A DNA stretch of 64,000 nucleotides, taken from contig NW_024104522.1 in the NCBI RefSeq assembly GCF_003945595.2, forward strand, positions 434,001-498,000, written 5' to 3'. Each line of letters begins with the position of its first letter. Position 1 is the first letter of the stretch. Position numbers and translations under genes: made by a program. The notes beneath the pieces were generated by a model that made no database searches, had not been told where the DNA came from, and was given only the letters and a program-made list of their open reading frames with translations. Source of the stretch: Pipra filicauda (Eukaryota; Chordata; Aves; Passeriformes; Pipridae). Shown here piece by piece: positions 1 through 11,600 of this stretch.

Positions 1-1336
1 AACAATTTTGAATATTAAGGGGACCAAAACACAACTCACACGCAACTGGTTTCCAAAGCATATCAAGTCTGTTGGTAATGATCGAGTTTTCCTTAAAAAA
101 GTCAATAAAAGCCAGCCCCTGGTTTATTTTGGCTGTACCCTTCTATTTCCATGGACAGAGTGCAGGGACACAAACTGCCAGAGCCTGTGATGAAAACTGT
201 CATTTACCCTGTAGCCCCGGGCAGAGCTCTGCTTCCTTTTCTAGTCAATCCTGACATCTTTTTCTTTTTTTTAAATCTTTATCAAGTGGGTTTTTTTTTT
301 TTTACTTACAGGGTTTTGGTACTTGGCAAAATATTAGAGAGATAGAATCCATTACAATTCAGATAGTGGCTATAATCAATAAACCTTGTGCTAGTTGATT
401 TTATGCTGCCTATCCATTTTTTAACGTAATTCACATGCTTATATATTTTCTGTCATATGCTTCTTCCTTCTTAATGGCAAATTAATGGCCAGTCATGAAG
501 AACAACACAAAAAAATCACACTTGCACAATAAAAAAGAAATATGTTTTGGCAAAACATCAGGAAACAAACATCTGTGAGAGTATTTCCAGTAGGGCTCTT
601 ATTGCAATTTTCCCATAATTTCTCCAGCTCTAGTGCTGTAGTTTTGTAAAAAAAGGGGAAAGGTGATAATCCTTTTGACTTACTTAGCTTCACCTCAGAG
701 TGCACCAAATCCACCTTCCTAATCCAGTTCCCACAGATGAGTTAGATGAGGTATATGGTAAAGACATACAACAAGATAATAACTGTAACAGAGAAAAACG
801 CAGGGATGTAGCATGGTTTAGTAGAGAAGTTCCATTAAATCTGAGACAGTGCAAAGAGTAGATAAATCTTGAGGTGCTTCCTAAAAAATGGCTCCAGCCA
901 GTTCAAAGTTATAAATATCCAATTAAGAGTTTTACAAATTTTTAACAAGCTGTTTCTTTTACTTCATTTTGAGGGGCCTGTTACAAAATGGACTTACAAG
1001 ATGGACCTTTTAGTCCATTCTTCTTTACCTAGTCAGAAGATACCTGACTAGATGGATGGCTGTTGTCATCTGGCACAGCGGATCCTTTACCCCATTTATG
1101 CAATTGCCTATAGAAACTCTCCTCTGTGTTGCATTAGGATTAATTGCTTTGACCTTTTCGTAACAGTTAATACTTATATTGTACTTGACCGGTTCTAAGT
1201 ATCATTCCACGGTATATTTGCAACAGTTCCTACCTTTATCATCTTTTTGAGAATTAGGAACTAGGAATATTGAGCAATGAGCAGAAAGTCACGATAAAGA
1301 CAACACTGATCTCTATGTTGTCCTCCCAGCCCACTA

Positions 1337-1429
1337 GTGAGGTGTCAGTGCACCTGTCATGACTGACACCTCACAACTGGCTGAAACCAGGGAGGTGTCA
1401 GTCGTGGCTTACATGGCCTGACATCTCAC
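1337..1429. repeat. Double inverted-repeat cluster around GAGGTGTCAG
   Basis: A perfect 13-bp inverted repeat (GTGAGGTGTCAGT at 1337-1349, complement at 1362-1374, 12-base loop) is followed by a second, imperfect hairpin using the same 10-mer (1392-1401 with 1418-1427, one mismatch). Confidence 0.8.
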
Positions 1430-2052
1430 TGGTTCACTGAAGCTGGTGGCAAAGCTCCCACCACGATCCACAGCCCTGACCCTCAAAGCCAGTGATGTTA
1501 CACGTGCACGGCCTCTCCATGGATCACAGCTGCACAGGGGCCTGATGCTGGACTGCAGTGAATGCTGCCGTACCTCTCACACTCTCTAGAGTCCTGATGG
1601 TGCTCTCATTCAGTAAGGACTCAAAGAAGCACAAACTTGGAATTACTTGTGCTGCTGTATGTGCTTTTCTACAGATATGAACGCAATATCAAGTTTCTCT
1701 CTTCTGTTTACCTCAAGAGACATGGTTTAGGTGTTAGGATCTGACCAGGTTACACAGAATCAGGAATTAAAGTCTACATGAGGAGTAAAAAAATAACCAG
1801 CAGTCCAATGTGGAATGTAGAAGTGACTCTCTTTTTCAGAGATGACAAGATGGACAAGGAGGAGAAAGAAGTGCCTGTCATTCAGCAAGGACAGCAAAGG
1901 ATCCTGAAAGCTGAACAGTGTTTCCATTGTTTTAACACAAGCTCCGCTTCTCCACTGGAAGATCCAAATGACAAGGACACTGAGGGTTTCTTTCTCTTTG
2001 CTGTTTGTTTCCCTAGTAACAAATACACAAGCTGCACTGTTAGAATACCATC

Positions 2053-2078
2053 CTTTTCTTTTTTTTTATTTTTTTTTT
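2053..2078. repeat. T-rich tract
   Basis: Nearly uninterrupted T with single C and A interruptions. Similar tracts occur at 291-303 (T13) and 2926-2940 (T15, preceded by A10 at 2914-2923). Confidence 0.85.
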
Positions 2079-5000
2079 GAAGATCAAGACATGTCGAGGA
2101 TCTATTCAGTGCGTTCAGTAGCAGGTTAAGGTTGCTGGTACGAATGAACCTCTGATACAGCATGAGGTACTTGAAAGTACTGCACGTAGTCAGTGGCTGA
2201 GACAGTGAAATAACTTAAAAAGCATGGAAGAAAAATGCTTGCATCTCAATTTCTATACTGTTTAGGTTATAAACTCTTAGGGTGAAATCTGCCTTTCACA
2301 GCAGAGCTCTGATTTGCTTAGCAAAGCAAATGGCACAGTACTACTATTAAATCACATGTAGTGTCCTAATTGTATCCCATTCCTATTATCATCAGTAACA
2401 TAATGCACACCATTTGAATGTGACTGATTTTGACAGGGACAACTCTCACCTATGTTTTTGTTGTGAGTTCTGGATTGTGAAACATCTCTTTAAATATAAT
2501 TCTCTAATGGGAGGGAGTAGTGCTGCTGTTTCCTGTTAGGATTCTAGTTGAGGTTATGGTAATGGTCTGTAGTTGTGGAATTCACTGGGTTATGAGAATT
2601 GGAGAGATGGAATGCAGTCATTGTCTGTGTGGTTTAGCACAATAGAAATAGAATCAGCAGTGAATCTATCCAAAACCATAAAAAGCCATTCTGAAAACAA
2701 GACAAACTGAAAACATGACAGGTAGAGGCAGGAAAGACCATTAGAGGCATCTAAACTGAGAAGCAATGTCTGGATCATTCCTTCCTTTGCTCCTTCAGAA
2801 TATGTTAAGTCTCAAAAGCTTGGAGACTTTAACCAAATTTTTTTAAAATTGCTTGGTCTTAGAATGTCAAATTCTGGTTTCTCTTGTTTTAGCTGAAAGA
2901 AGACCACTGAAAGAAAAAAAAAATCTTTTTTTTTTTTTTTACACTGATTTAACTTCTTTCCTACATGCTTGCCATGCATGTGAGCTTAGCAATGAAAAAC
3001 AAAAAGTCTGATCTTCTTTTCAGAGTTACTTAGGTTTGTAACATTGTGTTCTCCAAAGTTCTCCAAGGAAAAGAAATACGCATTTATTTCTCTGGATGTG
3101 GCCGCAGCTGGCCTAGAGTATAATGTAGAAATAACTGACAAAATTAATATCAAACTTCTGATTATATAATACAAAGATATTACATTATGCATTAATTGTA
3201 AGCCAGCTTTTTTTTAGGTCATAAATTATACTGGTATTTGTCACAGTGTATTTTACTTACATGTCTGGAACTGCATGTATAGGGAGGTATTTCAGGTGAG
3301 CAAATAATTTAGTATCTTTTCATTTGGGATGTTTTTTGAAATCAGTAGAAGTGCCAATGTAAAACCTGCAAACCCAGAAAAGATGCAGTGGAACTGCATC
3401 TTCAGTGTATCAGGGAATATCAAGCAATATGATCAGCTGTCCTGAAATACTTTGATGTCTCAAGCTATCCTCAAGTGGAGAATAGGCAGAAGAATTTATT
3501 CAGGGGCTATGAATCAAACAAATCTGTATCATGCTTTTTATATGATGTAGACATCTGCTCATATACATATAAATGGGTGTGATGTGGAAAAAAGTATCAG
3601 CCAGTTCTAGATACCTAATTCAGAAGAATATATATTCTCTCTAATCAGATGGTTGAAATACACCCCACCAGAGGGCAATTTGTCATCTGCAAAATCTGCA
3701 TTGCTCTGTTCATCCCCACCATCACTGTAGAAGATCTACTTTATCTATTGTGTGGCTTTTGAAATAGCAAAACCAGATGTTAATTAAACTTTTCTAATGT
3801 TCAGACTGACAGATGTACAAGTGTCCTGCCTAAGGCAGAGAAGCTCACCAGGGAATTAGCCAGCATACAAACCCTTCAAGCTTCAGCATGCCTTAGTAGC
3901 TAGGTTAAATTCTATTTATTTTTCCCCCCTGAATTTGTTTTTTAATACTTAAATATCAACTTTCACTAGAAAATCTAGACCTTTCTCTTCAGGCTAACAG
4001 TAAGAGTTGAGTTTTGTTATATATTTCTTTTGGTTTTTAAACAAAAATATAAGGCCAACAAAAAGAGTCATCTTGATATAAGCACAGTAATGAAAATGGT
4101 GATCATAAGAACAAGTGACAGCCATTTTTATTGTTGAAAATTGGTTTTTGTACTAACCAAGCTGTGGAGAGGTGAAGTTGTGTCTGTCCTCAAAAGCAGA
4201 GGCAACTGCAGGAACTGTGAGCTACTCACCAGACTGGGTAAGTGGGGAAGCCCTGCAACTGTTTGTTTCTGCTTTTCCTGCTGGCTGTTGCTGGCTTTGC
4301 TGAAAGTCTCAAGAGCAGAACAGACAATTGTAGATACATGTGTGTATCCCTCTTTCTCTCAAACTTACATGTTTTTCTAATGGGAGAATTTATAAAGGTT
4401 CCATTTGTGTTTGTATCTGGCACCGTCAATCAATTACAACTTCTGGAACTGGAGGATTCACAGGTCAGGACCAAAAGGTGAGATAAAGTAAAGCAAAGTC
4501 CTAAAAGTGGGTGAAGTCCAAACACGAGTGTTTTGACTCATTCTAATATGCTTTAGACTGTTACAAAAAAAGATTCAGGACCAAAAAGCAGTACCAAAAA
4601 TATACATTAAAAGGTCTCTCTATTTTAATTAAAACTGTAGATCTAGGCAGTGGTTTAAGGTGCACATTATATCTCTCAGTCCTAACTCTAGAATTGCAAA
4701 TCTTACTGTCTGTGTGCAATCTACCTCAAATATCTGTGTATGGGAAATAAGCATAAGCATTTTATGTATCAAATACGGACTTGTTCTAATAGTTAACATC
4801 GTGAAAGCATAACAGAGATGGAAAACAGGATGAAACAGTAGGCAGTCTTTACATTTGTCTGCGACCTGTTTCAGAAGTCACTATTTGGACCTAATTTCTG
4901 ATGATGAAAATGCACTGGTGTAAGTGACTGAACTGGACACAATCTGTCAGTGAACAAGAGCCCTACCTACTATCTGTTACAGTAGTTCTGTAACCTCCCC

Positions 5001-7949
5001 CTCACCTCTGAAAAGGAAGCAGTAGTTATTTTAAGATGTCCCGAGCTGCTTTGCAAAGGGTAATGTCTAGATCATATCCAGAGACTGAAAAGACAGAAGT
5101 ATTCTGAACCCCTGATGGTGGCTGGGGGATTCTGAATGCAGAGGGCTGGGGGCTGTGCCTTCCTCGAGGCTGTACGCAAGAATCACACTGCACTTACCAG
5201 GCGACTGGAAATGGCATCATCAGTTTTCCAGCTCTTCACTCCGGGTAAGTAAATTGCACAGTGCAGTGGAATATTTAGTATGCAAACAAGAGTGGCGACA
5301 CAATAAACCAGCACAACAAACACGTACAAACTAATTGCACTTGATGAGGACTCTAGCATTTAAAGCACAAAAGCTGATGCTGGCAGGGATTGTCTGCATT
5401 TAGCAGTAAAGAAGGCAGAAGACATGTTTCTCTGAGGCAAAAGGAAAATGTAGTAGATTAAAGAGAACTACATAAGCTTTTCAATGTACATACACATATT
5501 AAAAAATCCACCTTTATGCAGAACTGTCATCTATTTCATGCAGCTACCATCTTCTTGGCTGATTGTTGGCCAGCTGTTGCTTATCTGAGAAGTTAAACCT
5601 GTGCTTTGTGAGCTGTAGAAAAGTAGAGATTAATTTTCTGTTGATACATGTTTTGCAAAATCACATTCTGCATATGCTTGCCTATATATGCAAAACAGTT
5701 GGCTAGAGGCAGGGATTCAAGCTTTTTCTGTTTTAGGATTGTTCAGTTTCCTTTTTTTTTCTTTCCTCTCTGAGATGTGTTTCTCATCTTAAAACCTAGA
5801 CATACTTCCATCTTCATTTTCTATCCTGTCCAGATTAGGGCATCCAGCACAAGCATATTCTGTCGTTTCACAGATAAATAGAGCCAGGGGATTACTGTAA
5901 TCACGGGGTACAACTCACTGCGAGACAGAAGCCGTGTGACTAGTGATACTACTGGTCATTTAAACCACAACATCCCCTAGGGAAACATCCTAGAATATCC
6001 TGTCTCTACAAATTGGTAATTCCTAGTTCCAATCCTTAATTACTCTCATTGACAAATATATACATATTTCTCCCTTGAATGTATTTAGTTTTATCTTTCA
6101 GCTGTTTTTTCCTTCATCTCTGTAAGACAGAGGAGACAATAGGACTCACTGTAGACATAAGAGCAAGTCATCCTTTTGAGTAATAGCATTTTATAAAGCA
6201 CATTTTTCATTTTCTAAGTTGTTTCTGTATCTCTTCTCAGAACCTTCTCCAAGTTATCAAATAGTTTCTTGAGCTGTGGATTCCAGCAGCCATTTTTGTC
6301 CCTATCAAGCATGGACTGTCCTTTTCCTATTTAGACAGTCACATTATCATATCTATTTGTTCACTTCGTTGCCAGAAGTTCAACTGATTTTTCATTGGGA
6401 TCCCCAAAGGTGTTTCAGAATTGCTGTTCCCACTTCAAAAACAGGAATACCTGCCTATTCCCACCTTTCTTTCTAAGCAAGGAGATTTTTGAAAAGTTTA
6501 AAGCCCAGAGAAGCCTTATAGAGAATGAAACAAAATCTCGCTGAGTATATTACCTTCCCTGGATTACCAATAGCATTCCAGATACATCAGTGACACTGAC
6601 TTGTTTTTTCCTTAAGTTCTAACACCACTTTCAATAACTTATTAGGAGCACATAGTAACCCTTCTCTCATTGCTTAAATGAAAGTTAAGCAAATTGCTTA
6701 AATGAAATTAGATTTGAAAATCACTGATGTATAAGAGAATATAAGCAAAATGGACTTTTGGGAAGAGACTACATGGTAATTGGTCTAATAAAAATGTTAG
6801 CTCACCCTAAACATCCCGTCTTAGAGATGTTTTTAGACAATGATAGCTTACATAATGCTAAGAAAATACATCTGTTAACATTAATCTGTTATTAATCCAT
6901 CAGCCTCACAGCAACTATTCTAATATAGTTAGCTGTTTGAATAAACAATATAGGAAAGATAAAATGGGTGCTACAGATGTTTAACTTTGGTCTTTTCTAC
7001 AAGCAGTACCATTGTGCAGATCATAAGCTGTACAAACATATCCATTTTTAAGTCAAAAGGAGTGGGAATGTGACCTCCTGTTCACTTTAATGAAGAGTTC
7101 TACTGAGGATCTTATTGAGAGGGGAAAGCAAACCCAAAGTTAGCTAACTGATGGTAAAAACATTTTCGGCTTGTTAGTGTTTTCTCCTGAATCAGGCCAG
7201 ACATACTATACAAATTAAAACCTTGGCCACACTCAGGACGCATCTCTTTTCAAGAACGACTAGCAGTTCCCCTGGAGTTTTTCACAGAAGACAAATTTCA
7301 TTTCATTTTCAGAGGTTTCCTTAGTAAAGCAATACTCCAGGAAAAAACACATTTTGATTAGGAGGATTGACTTCCTGTGGGAGTCAGGCTATTGTTTACA
7401 GGGCATCACACTATTCTCTGGAATTATGTGAAGACAGATTTAAAGGGCTGATTCTTTTTGCAACGTTGAGATGAATACACGAAGTAAAAAGTAATGTTGG
7501 CCATGGAAATTTTCTGAGAAGGACAAAAATAAAAGCTTTTATTGGTATGAGTCTAGTGCAACTTTGAAGCTAAGTGAGGAGACTGAAGAGAAGAACAGTA
7601 ATAACGGGAACAAAACATAGATGCTCTGTGGCTATCAGAGCACAGGGTTGTACACTGTAACTTGACACAGCAGGCAGGCCTAACTGCTGAATTTCTTTTT
7701 AATAACTTATCTAAAAAGTGTCTAAAAAGATTGCTGAAAGGAGAATGTACAGAGCGTTCCTGTCTTCCTGTCCTGCTCACTGGGATTTTCACTCTTATAA
7801 ATTCACTGTGGTAGCTGCTAGAGCTGCCTCTGCTGATTTACTGCTTGTATTGACACATTTGATTCTCTAAGATTAATTAACTCAAAGGCCTTAATTGCCA
7901 CCCTTTAATTTTTCCCTCGCCTTAGTCTTTCCTACTTTCTTTTTCTAAA

Positions 7950-7954
7950 GTCAG
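7950..7954. repeat. Left target-site duplication GTCAG
   Basis: Identical to 8694-8698 on the far side of the LTR. Confidence 0.7.
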
Positions 7955-8693
7955 TGTGCTGGCTTAAAAGTAAACCGGTGGGAGAAATGAACCCAACTCT
8001 AGAGAGACTATAAGTCAGAGTCACAATTTACTAAAAAAATAAATTACAATAGATGAAATGATACAGAGAAAAACTGGTTTTAACCCACAAAAACAGATGT
8101 ATAACCCAGCTCTCTAGGACAAGAACAGAACAGTGTTCATTAGCCCCTGTGCTGAGCACCACGTGGCTCCCCTGGGTGCAAAGTAAAAAGAAAGGGAAAC
8201 CTGTTGGTCCAGATGATGGTGGCAGTTCTGTTGAGATAATGATCCTGTCGAGAGTGGCAGTCGTGTTGGAGTTCTGGTCCTCCTCTCGATCCAGGAGTGG
8301 TACCAGAAGTCCCAAACCCCCAAGAGTATATGTGCTCAGGTTCAGGTGGGAATGTCCAGCACCTCCCTCAGGGCAGGGAGTTTCCCAATGGGCGATTTAA
8401 CTCTGTGAGTTTGGGATATTTTTGGAGTCTTTGATGGTCTGGGTGTTGCAGCTGCCTGTTCTGCCAGTCCGGTAATGGCCCATTAGCAGAGACGGCCCCT
8501 CAGGCTGGGTGTGAAGGTGCTAATTCCTCCCCGGAGGGGAGTTATCACAGCTGAGTCATTAGGTGTGCTCTGGGCAGCTGCTGCAAATGATCCATTATTA
8601 ACAGTCCATCAGAAATGACAGAGGGTGTAGAATCCACAGTCCTGGTTATACCCACGTAGTAATAAACTGGTCTTGGCCCCTGTAACTAGGACA
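7955..8693 (+). mobile_element. Solo LTR of an endogenous retrovirus, 739 bp
   Basis: Begins TGTGCTGG and ends GGACA (TG...CA termini), flanked by identical 5-bp direct repeats GTCAG at 7950-7954 and 8694-8698. No internal retroviral sequence adjoins it, so this is a solo LTR left by recombination. AATAAA occurs 27-32 bases before the right end and favours plus orientation, though orientation is uncertain. A 6-bp-stem GC hairpin (CTCCCC/GGGGAG) is at 8527-8541. A 5-bp duplication fits ERVL-like elements. The sequence resembles LTRs I associate with songbird genomes, but I cannot name the family. Confidence 0.72.
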
Positions 8694-8698
8694 GTCAG
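8694..8698. repeat. Right target-site duplication GTCAG
   Basis: Identical to 7950-7954. Confidence 0.7.
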
Positions 8699-11600
8699 TT
8701 AATTCCATAAACCCCTGGAGAATGCAACTAGGTCTAAAGACTAGTTTTACTTAGAGTCAAGAAAGAAGCATTAGTGATTTTTATTTTTCTTGATCAGATT
8801 ACCTGTACGTTTCATTTGTGGATTGGAATGAGTTAGATATCAATTCTATACCTTAAATACTAGATATTTCTGATTTTTGTTTCTCCAGTGGATTTTTATT
8901 TTCTCCAAGTCTATCTCAGTAACTCAGAAGTGAACAATCCTCTTAAAGCTGCTGAAGGATTTGGAGACAATACAGCCTGAAACATTTTCTGTAACTGGGA
9001 AGGTGTGCCTGGAACTGTACTGGCTCCATCTTGTGGCCGAAACTGTACGGATTCTTTTGTAACAGGTTGACTCTTCTCATCATCAGCCTTATATAAATAT
9101 TGATAAATAACTGTGTGTGAACTTCCTTTATAACTTTTAGAACAAACGGGCCAAGTGTTTCTGATAACAGAGAAATGGGGAGACAGGTTAAGGACAAGAT
9201 CAGCTCAGGCAAGCACTGCTCGTTTCCCTGTGCAGCACTATCAATCATAGCATTTGGTCACATCCTCCCCCTTACCTTTAGAGGAGCCTCAGCCAGGGAG
9301 AGGGAGAACAAGCATCCACCAGCACTTTTTGACTCCAACAAAACCAGATACTTTTCAATTAACCTCTTCCTGCCATCCCTGAACTATAAGCAGTGTATCC
9401 AGTAAGTGCCCTGATTTGGCTGCTCGAGCACCCAAACCATGAACTCAGCACAGCAAAGGGCAAACCACACAGCCCACACAGAGGGCTGCCAGCACCCGGG
9501 CTCACTGATCACACAGCTCAGCTAGTCCCTGGTTCATAGCCCAGTCATGTAAGTTCACATTTTGGTGTATAGCACAACTATATATTTTCTTCCAGCTGCA
9601 GTAAAGGTAAATAGTTCACTTTTAGCACCTTCAGTGCTGGCAGCAGGAAGGCAGTGAGCTACCAGGGCATGCTGGATATTCTGTTCTGTTGGGTATCAGC
9701 TTGTGTGTTGCTGGATAGAGCTTCTAACAGGCACAGTAGAAACCGCATTCATCTCTCTAAAAATATTCCAGAGATGCAAGATTGCAGAGATAAGAGAATA
9801 CAAATTATATTTCCAGAAACTGGTACAGGGTTGGTTACTGGTTATGAGGCAGGATAAGGCTAGCTGCACATGTATTTTGGAAGTCTTAATATAAAAGACA
9901 TATCCCATGATCCCTATGATGTGGAAGCAAAGAAAGTGCCTGTTTCCAAGGAGTCACAGGCCCCAGCAAAAAAAAAAATATGCCTGGTAAGAACAGCCTC
10001 TCTTGCTATGTCATACACAGCATCCATGATATCCAAGGGTGAGCGACAAAGCATCTTCACTCTGTAATGTCAGTGCCAAGCTGAAGCACATTCCATATCT
10101 AGAATGACATTTTACATCCCCTGCAGATGTGCTCAGAAATCGGAAAAAAAGTGCAGGTTTGCAAGATGGGCACAGAAGGAGTTAATAGTGTCAGTCTCAG
10201 TCTTCTACTGTACATCATATGCATTTCATAAAGCAAATTTGCTCAGAGCTGTGAAGAACTCTTTGCTACATTTTGTACCAAGAAAAAATATGTGCATTAA
10301 GTGTGCCACTTGGTCAGAAGGCACCATGCACACAGTGCAGACCCAGTGGGCTCTGTGCTGTGCCACACAGCTGCTGAAGGCTCACTCTGCTCTGCTCTGG
10401 TACTCATGTGTCTGTCACAATGTTTTCTGAGCCTGGGCAGTTTTTGTAGCCCAGGAAGGCAGCACAGGGAAGAGCACAGAAGAGGAATGGAGTGGCTGGG
10501 CTGTTGCAGCCACAGCATGGTTAGTGTTTTAAATGCCTGGCACAAGGGTGGGAGGAAGCTATAAAAGACCCTCTTACATCTGCTCAAGACAGCAGCATCC
10601 AACTGTGCACAAAAGTTCCCAGGCATGTGCCACAGAGTGTAATAACAATTACTTAAAATAAAGACAGAGGTAATGCTGCTGCTTCCCAGTGCAGGTAATG
10701 CAATACTTCAGCAGTGCACAGGATAGAAGGTAACAGAGGGGTGAAATGCAAATATTGCAATGCCATCTCAACCAGTATCTGAGTTCTGGAGAGGCTGGCA
10801 CTCAGGTGGATCATATCCACACTAGCTGGGGGTCACAGTCTTCGGAGTCCTTTTCTGCATCAGTATAGTGCAAAAAAGTTCTGCTAATGCTGGCATGCCA
10901 TGCAAAGCAACTGTCACAGATGCTCTTGTCCTTTGCTTTTCTGAAACCCATTTTGTTTCCTGGGTTTTTGTTTTGTACTCCCTGGGATCCTTGTCAAGAC
11001 CCTGTTCAGCTAGAAATATCTACATTCCAGTGCCTCATTTCTGGGGTATCTCAAACATTTAAGTTCTAAAAAAAAGTCACCTGAGGCCTCTGCAAAGCTC
11101 AAGGGGCCACAGGACACAACCAAACCAGTTGCTCTGGCAGGAGCCCACAAGCACAAGGCAACGTAACTGATACTCGTCCTTTTGTGAGGTCAAAGAATTG
11201 CAGAGCAGACCGTGTACCTGTCTGAGAAGGGGGAGAAGCAGGGCATGGAAACCTTCAGTAAAGTTGTTGGAACCAGCATCAGTATCCAGAAACTTACTGC
11301 TGCTATAAACAAGATTCTGCAATCCCTGGGATTTGTTACAAGAGCGAAACAAGTGTCACATCCAAGCAGGGGGCATAAAACACAGCAACAGTCTAGTAAA
11401 GGTAATTTTTCATGTTACGAGCTATAATGGTGTTCTCTTAGTCTTTTATCTTGAATTGCTTTTTTGATACTTCTGCCAGGATGTGTGAAGCGGGTGGATG
11501 GGTATGGACACGTGAAGAACAGACTGTACAAAGTTTGACAAGCCTAACTAGCATAATAATCATAATTAATATTCATATTAAGAAAGTTCCCAATGCTGCT

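Larger units (their letters stand above)
1..7949. other. Gene-free, AT-rich DNA
   Basis: Apart from the inverted-repeat cluster at 1.34 kb and the T-rich tracts, I see no exon of a known family, RNA gene or named repeat. Open frames are all short (at most 100 codons) and look random. At 5,185-5,250 there are donor-like sequences on both strands, but no supporting exon. Confidence 0.6.

Noticed and set aside
291..311. T13 tract followed by ACTTACAG resembling a splice acceptor
   Set aside because: No open frame or known exon follows; T-rich tracts are common in this window.
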